Origin: Alphaproteobacteria bacterium
GTDB taxonomy: Bacteria > Pseudomonadota > Alphaproteobacteria > CBDBCS01 > JAHZLG01
Assembly: GCA_022599995.1 (NCBI GenBank)
Contig: JAHZLG010000175.1
Location: forward strand, 1 to 5,344
Reading direction: 5' to 3'
DNA: 5,344 nucleotides
The notes beneath the pieces are model-generated. The model searched no databases. It worked only from the letters and a program-made list of their open reading frames with translations, and was not told where the DNA came from. This document shows, piece after piece, positions 4,620 through 5,344 of the stretch. The translations under genes and the position numbers were made by a program. Each line of letters starts with the position of its first letter. The stretch's first letter is position 1.

Positions 4620-4749
4620 CGTGGCATGGGTAAGGAAGAGGTATCCATGAAGCCAAAAGCACAAACACACCCTAGCATCAAAGCCAAGACGCCAAAGCCA
4701 CGCGGCGGCATGTCACGGTCGGGATAGTGCCTCTAGGACAACATCTACC

Positions 4750-4790
4750 CGGGGGAGGGAGACGGGGGAGGTAAGGAAACGCGGGAGGGG
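4750..4790. other. G-rich (plus) / C-rich (minus) tract between purC and ruvB
   Basis: The plus strand carries G-runs at 4751-4755, 4757-4759, 4764-4768, 4783-4785 and 4787-4790. Copies of CGGGGGAGG lie at 4750-4758 and 4763-4771, with a relative at 4782-4790. The minus-strand RNA leaving purC would be a C-rich, G-poor pyrimidine tract just past the stop codon, as expected of a Rho-loading (rut) site. The plus strand could also form an extended G-quadruplex with one long loop (14 nt). Both roles are inference. The rest of the spacer, 4620-4749, shows no convincing promoter for ruvB, so ruvB may depend on purC read-through or on a weak promoter I cannot pick out. Confidence 0.4.
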
Positions 4791-4793
4791 CTG

Positions 4794-5344
4794 CTAAGTC
4801 ACAACCGCCGTCGGTAACCCAAGTTGTCGAGCGATCTCACGATAGGCATCGATCAGCCCGTCGCGTTCCTCGCGGAACAGGTCTTTATCGAATGACTCTT
4901 TGTCGGTTTTCCCCCAGATACGGCAGGTGTCGGGGGTGATCTCATCGGCAAGAACGATCCGCGACTCGCCGTCATCGTCGTAGAGCCGCCCAAATTCGAG
5001 CTTCATATCCACAAAGATAAAGCCGAACCCCGAGAACAGCCCCTGCAGAAAGTCGTTCACACGCAAAGCATAGGCGAGAATATCGTCCAGTTCTTGCGGC
5101 AATGCCCATCCAAAGCAGGTGATGTGTTCCTCGGAGATCAGGGGGTCGCCCAGATCGTCGTCTTTCAAGCAGAATTCCACCAGTGTCCGAGGGAGCAATT
5201 CCCCGCGTTCAAGCCCCAGCCGTTTGCACAAGCTCCCCGCGGCACGGTTGCGGACGATGACCTCAAGCGGCAACATTTCCAGTTCGCGCACCAACTGCGT
5301 GCGCCCTCCCAACTTTTCAATGTGGTGGTTAGGGATCATCAGGG
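4794..5344 (-). CDS. purC: SAICAR synthase, 3' part (runs off right edge)
   Basis: PurC joins CAIR and aspartate using ATP to give SAICAR in cytosolic purine synthesis. The C-terminal 182 residues are visible, about 70% of the usual ~240-255. The frame is open to the window edge: an in-frame ATG at 5337-5339 is preceded by a Leu codon and aligns inside the family ('..IPNHHIEKL', relatives having '..PTHFIRRL'), so it is internal. Both family signatures are present: MLPLEVIVRNRAAGS (fragment residues 23-37) and FVDMKLEFG (110-118). 'SEEHITCFGWALPQELDDI' (70-88) and 'LADEITPDTCRIW' (131-143) are also typical. The gene ends with TAG at 4794-4796. In many Alphaproteobacteria purC is followed by purS-purQ-purL; here the next gene is ruvB, 189 bp away on the same strand. 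I see no defect. Confidence 0.98.
   Translation of the reverse strand, partial: LMIPNHHIEKLGGRTQLVRELEMLPLEVIVRNRAAGSLCKRLGLERGELLPRTLVEFCLKDDDLGDPLISEEHITCFGWALPQELDDILAYALRVNDFLQGLFSGFGFIFVDMKLEFGRLYDDDGESRIVLADEITPDTCRIWGKTDKESFDKDLFREERDGLIDAYREIARQLGLPTAVVT

Noticed and set aside
4605..4670. GTG start for ruvB at 4670
   Set aside because: It has no Shine-Dalgarno, whereas AAGGAG sits 9 nt before the ATG at 4604. The extra residues are not family-like.
4517..4711. Small minus-strand frame with a hydrophobic start (MPPRGFGVLALMLG)
   Set aside because: It overlaps the ruvB N-terminus in another frame and has no Shine-Dalgarno; nothing supports it beyond the hydrophobic stretch.
5337..5339. 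ATG as the purC start
   Set aside because: It aligns inside the PurC family about 70 residues from the usual start, and the frame stays open to the window edge.

Overview
The window looks like chromosomal DNA from a GC-rich alphaproteobacterium. Three things suggest this, all by inference. An ATP synthase F1 operon begins with atpH-atpA and has its own promoter, with no F0 genes directly upstream. The ferric-binding protein is of the FutA/AfuA type with the 'YSxRQ' start seen in alphaproteobacterial members. Codon use is GC-rich throughout. There is no phage, plasmid, IS or CRISPR signature.

Layout, left to right. (1) Positions 1-1239, minus strand: the start of an F1 operon, with atpH (delta subunit) overlapping a partial atpA (alpha subunit) that runs off the left edge. 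A good sigma70-type promoter lies at 1318-1346. (2) Positions 1240-1685: a divergent intergenic region. It holds the atp promoter, a set of GC-rich stem-loops, a 15-bp direct repeat at a 17-bp period, and a Fur-box-like palindrome over a candidate promoter facing right. (3) Positions 1686-3041, plus strand: a periplasmic ferric-iron-binding protein of an ABC transporter, interrupted by about twelve in-frame copies of a 21-bp repeat. (4) Positions 3042-3245: a convergent intergenic region filled by a second, different 21-bp tandem array. (5) Positions 3246-4604, minus strand: ruvB, the Holliday-junction branch-migration motor, with a long low-complexity N-terminal extension containing (Gly-Asn-Ala)6 and a second insertion after the AAA+ lid. 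(6) Positions 4605-4793: a spacer with a strand-biased G/C-rich tract. (7) Positions 4794-5344, minus strand: the 3' part of purC (SAICAR synthase), open at the right edge.

The genes are housekeeping genes plus an iron-uptake component and do not form one pathway. What stands out is the repeat load. Tandem repeats occur at five places: 12 bp x2, 21 bp x12, 21 bp x7, 9 bp x2 and 9 bp x6. All units are multiples of three, and four of the five lie inside conserved genes without breaking the frame. Both 21-bp arrays appear to be copies of neighbouring native coding sequence (the 'WVALTQ' segment of the iron-binding protein, and the 'LTPAGAR' segment of ruvB). The larger array shows a silent three-unit (63-bp) higher-order period. 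I read this as recurrent in-frame segmental expansion in this lineage, not as a dedicated new system. Its functional meaning is unknown.
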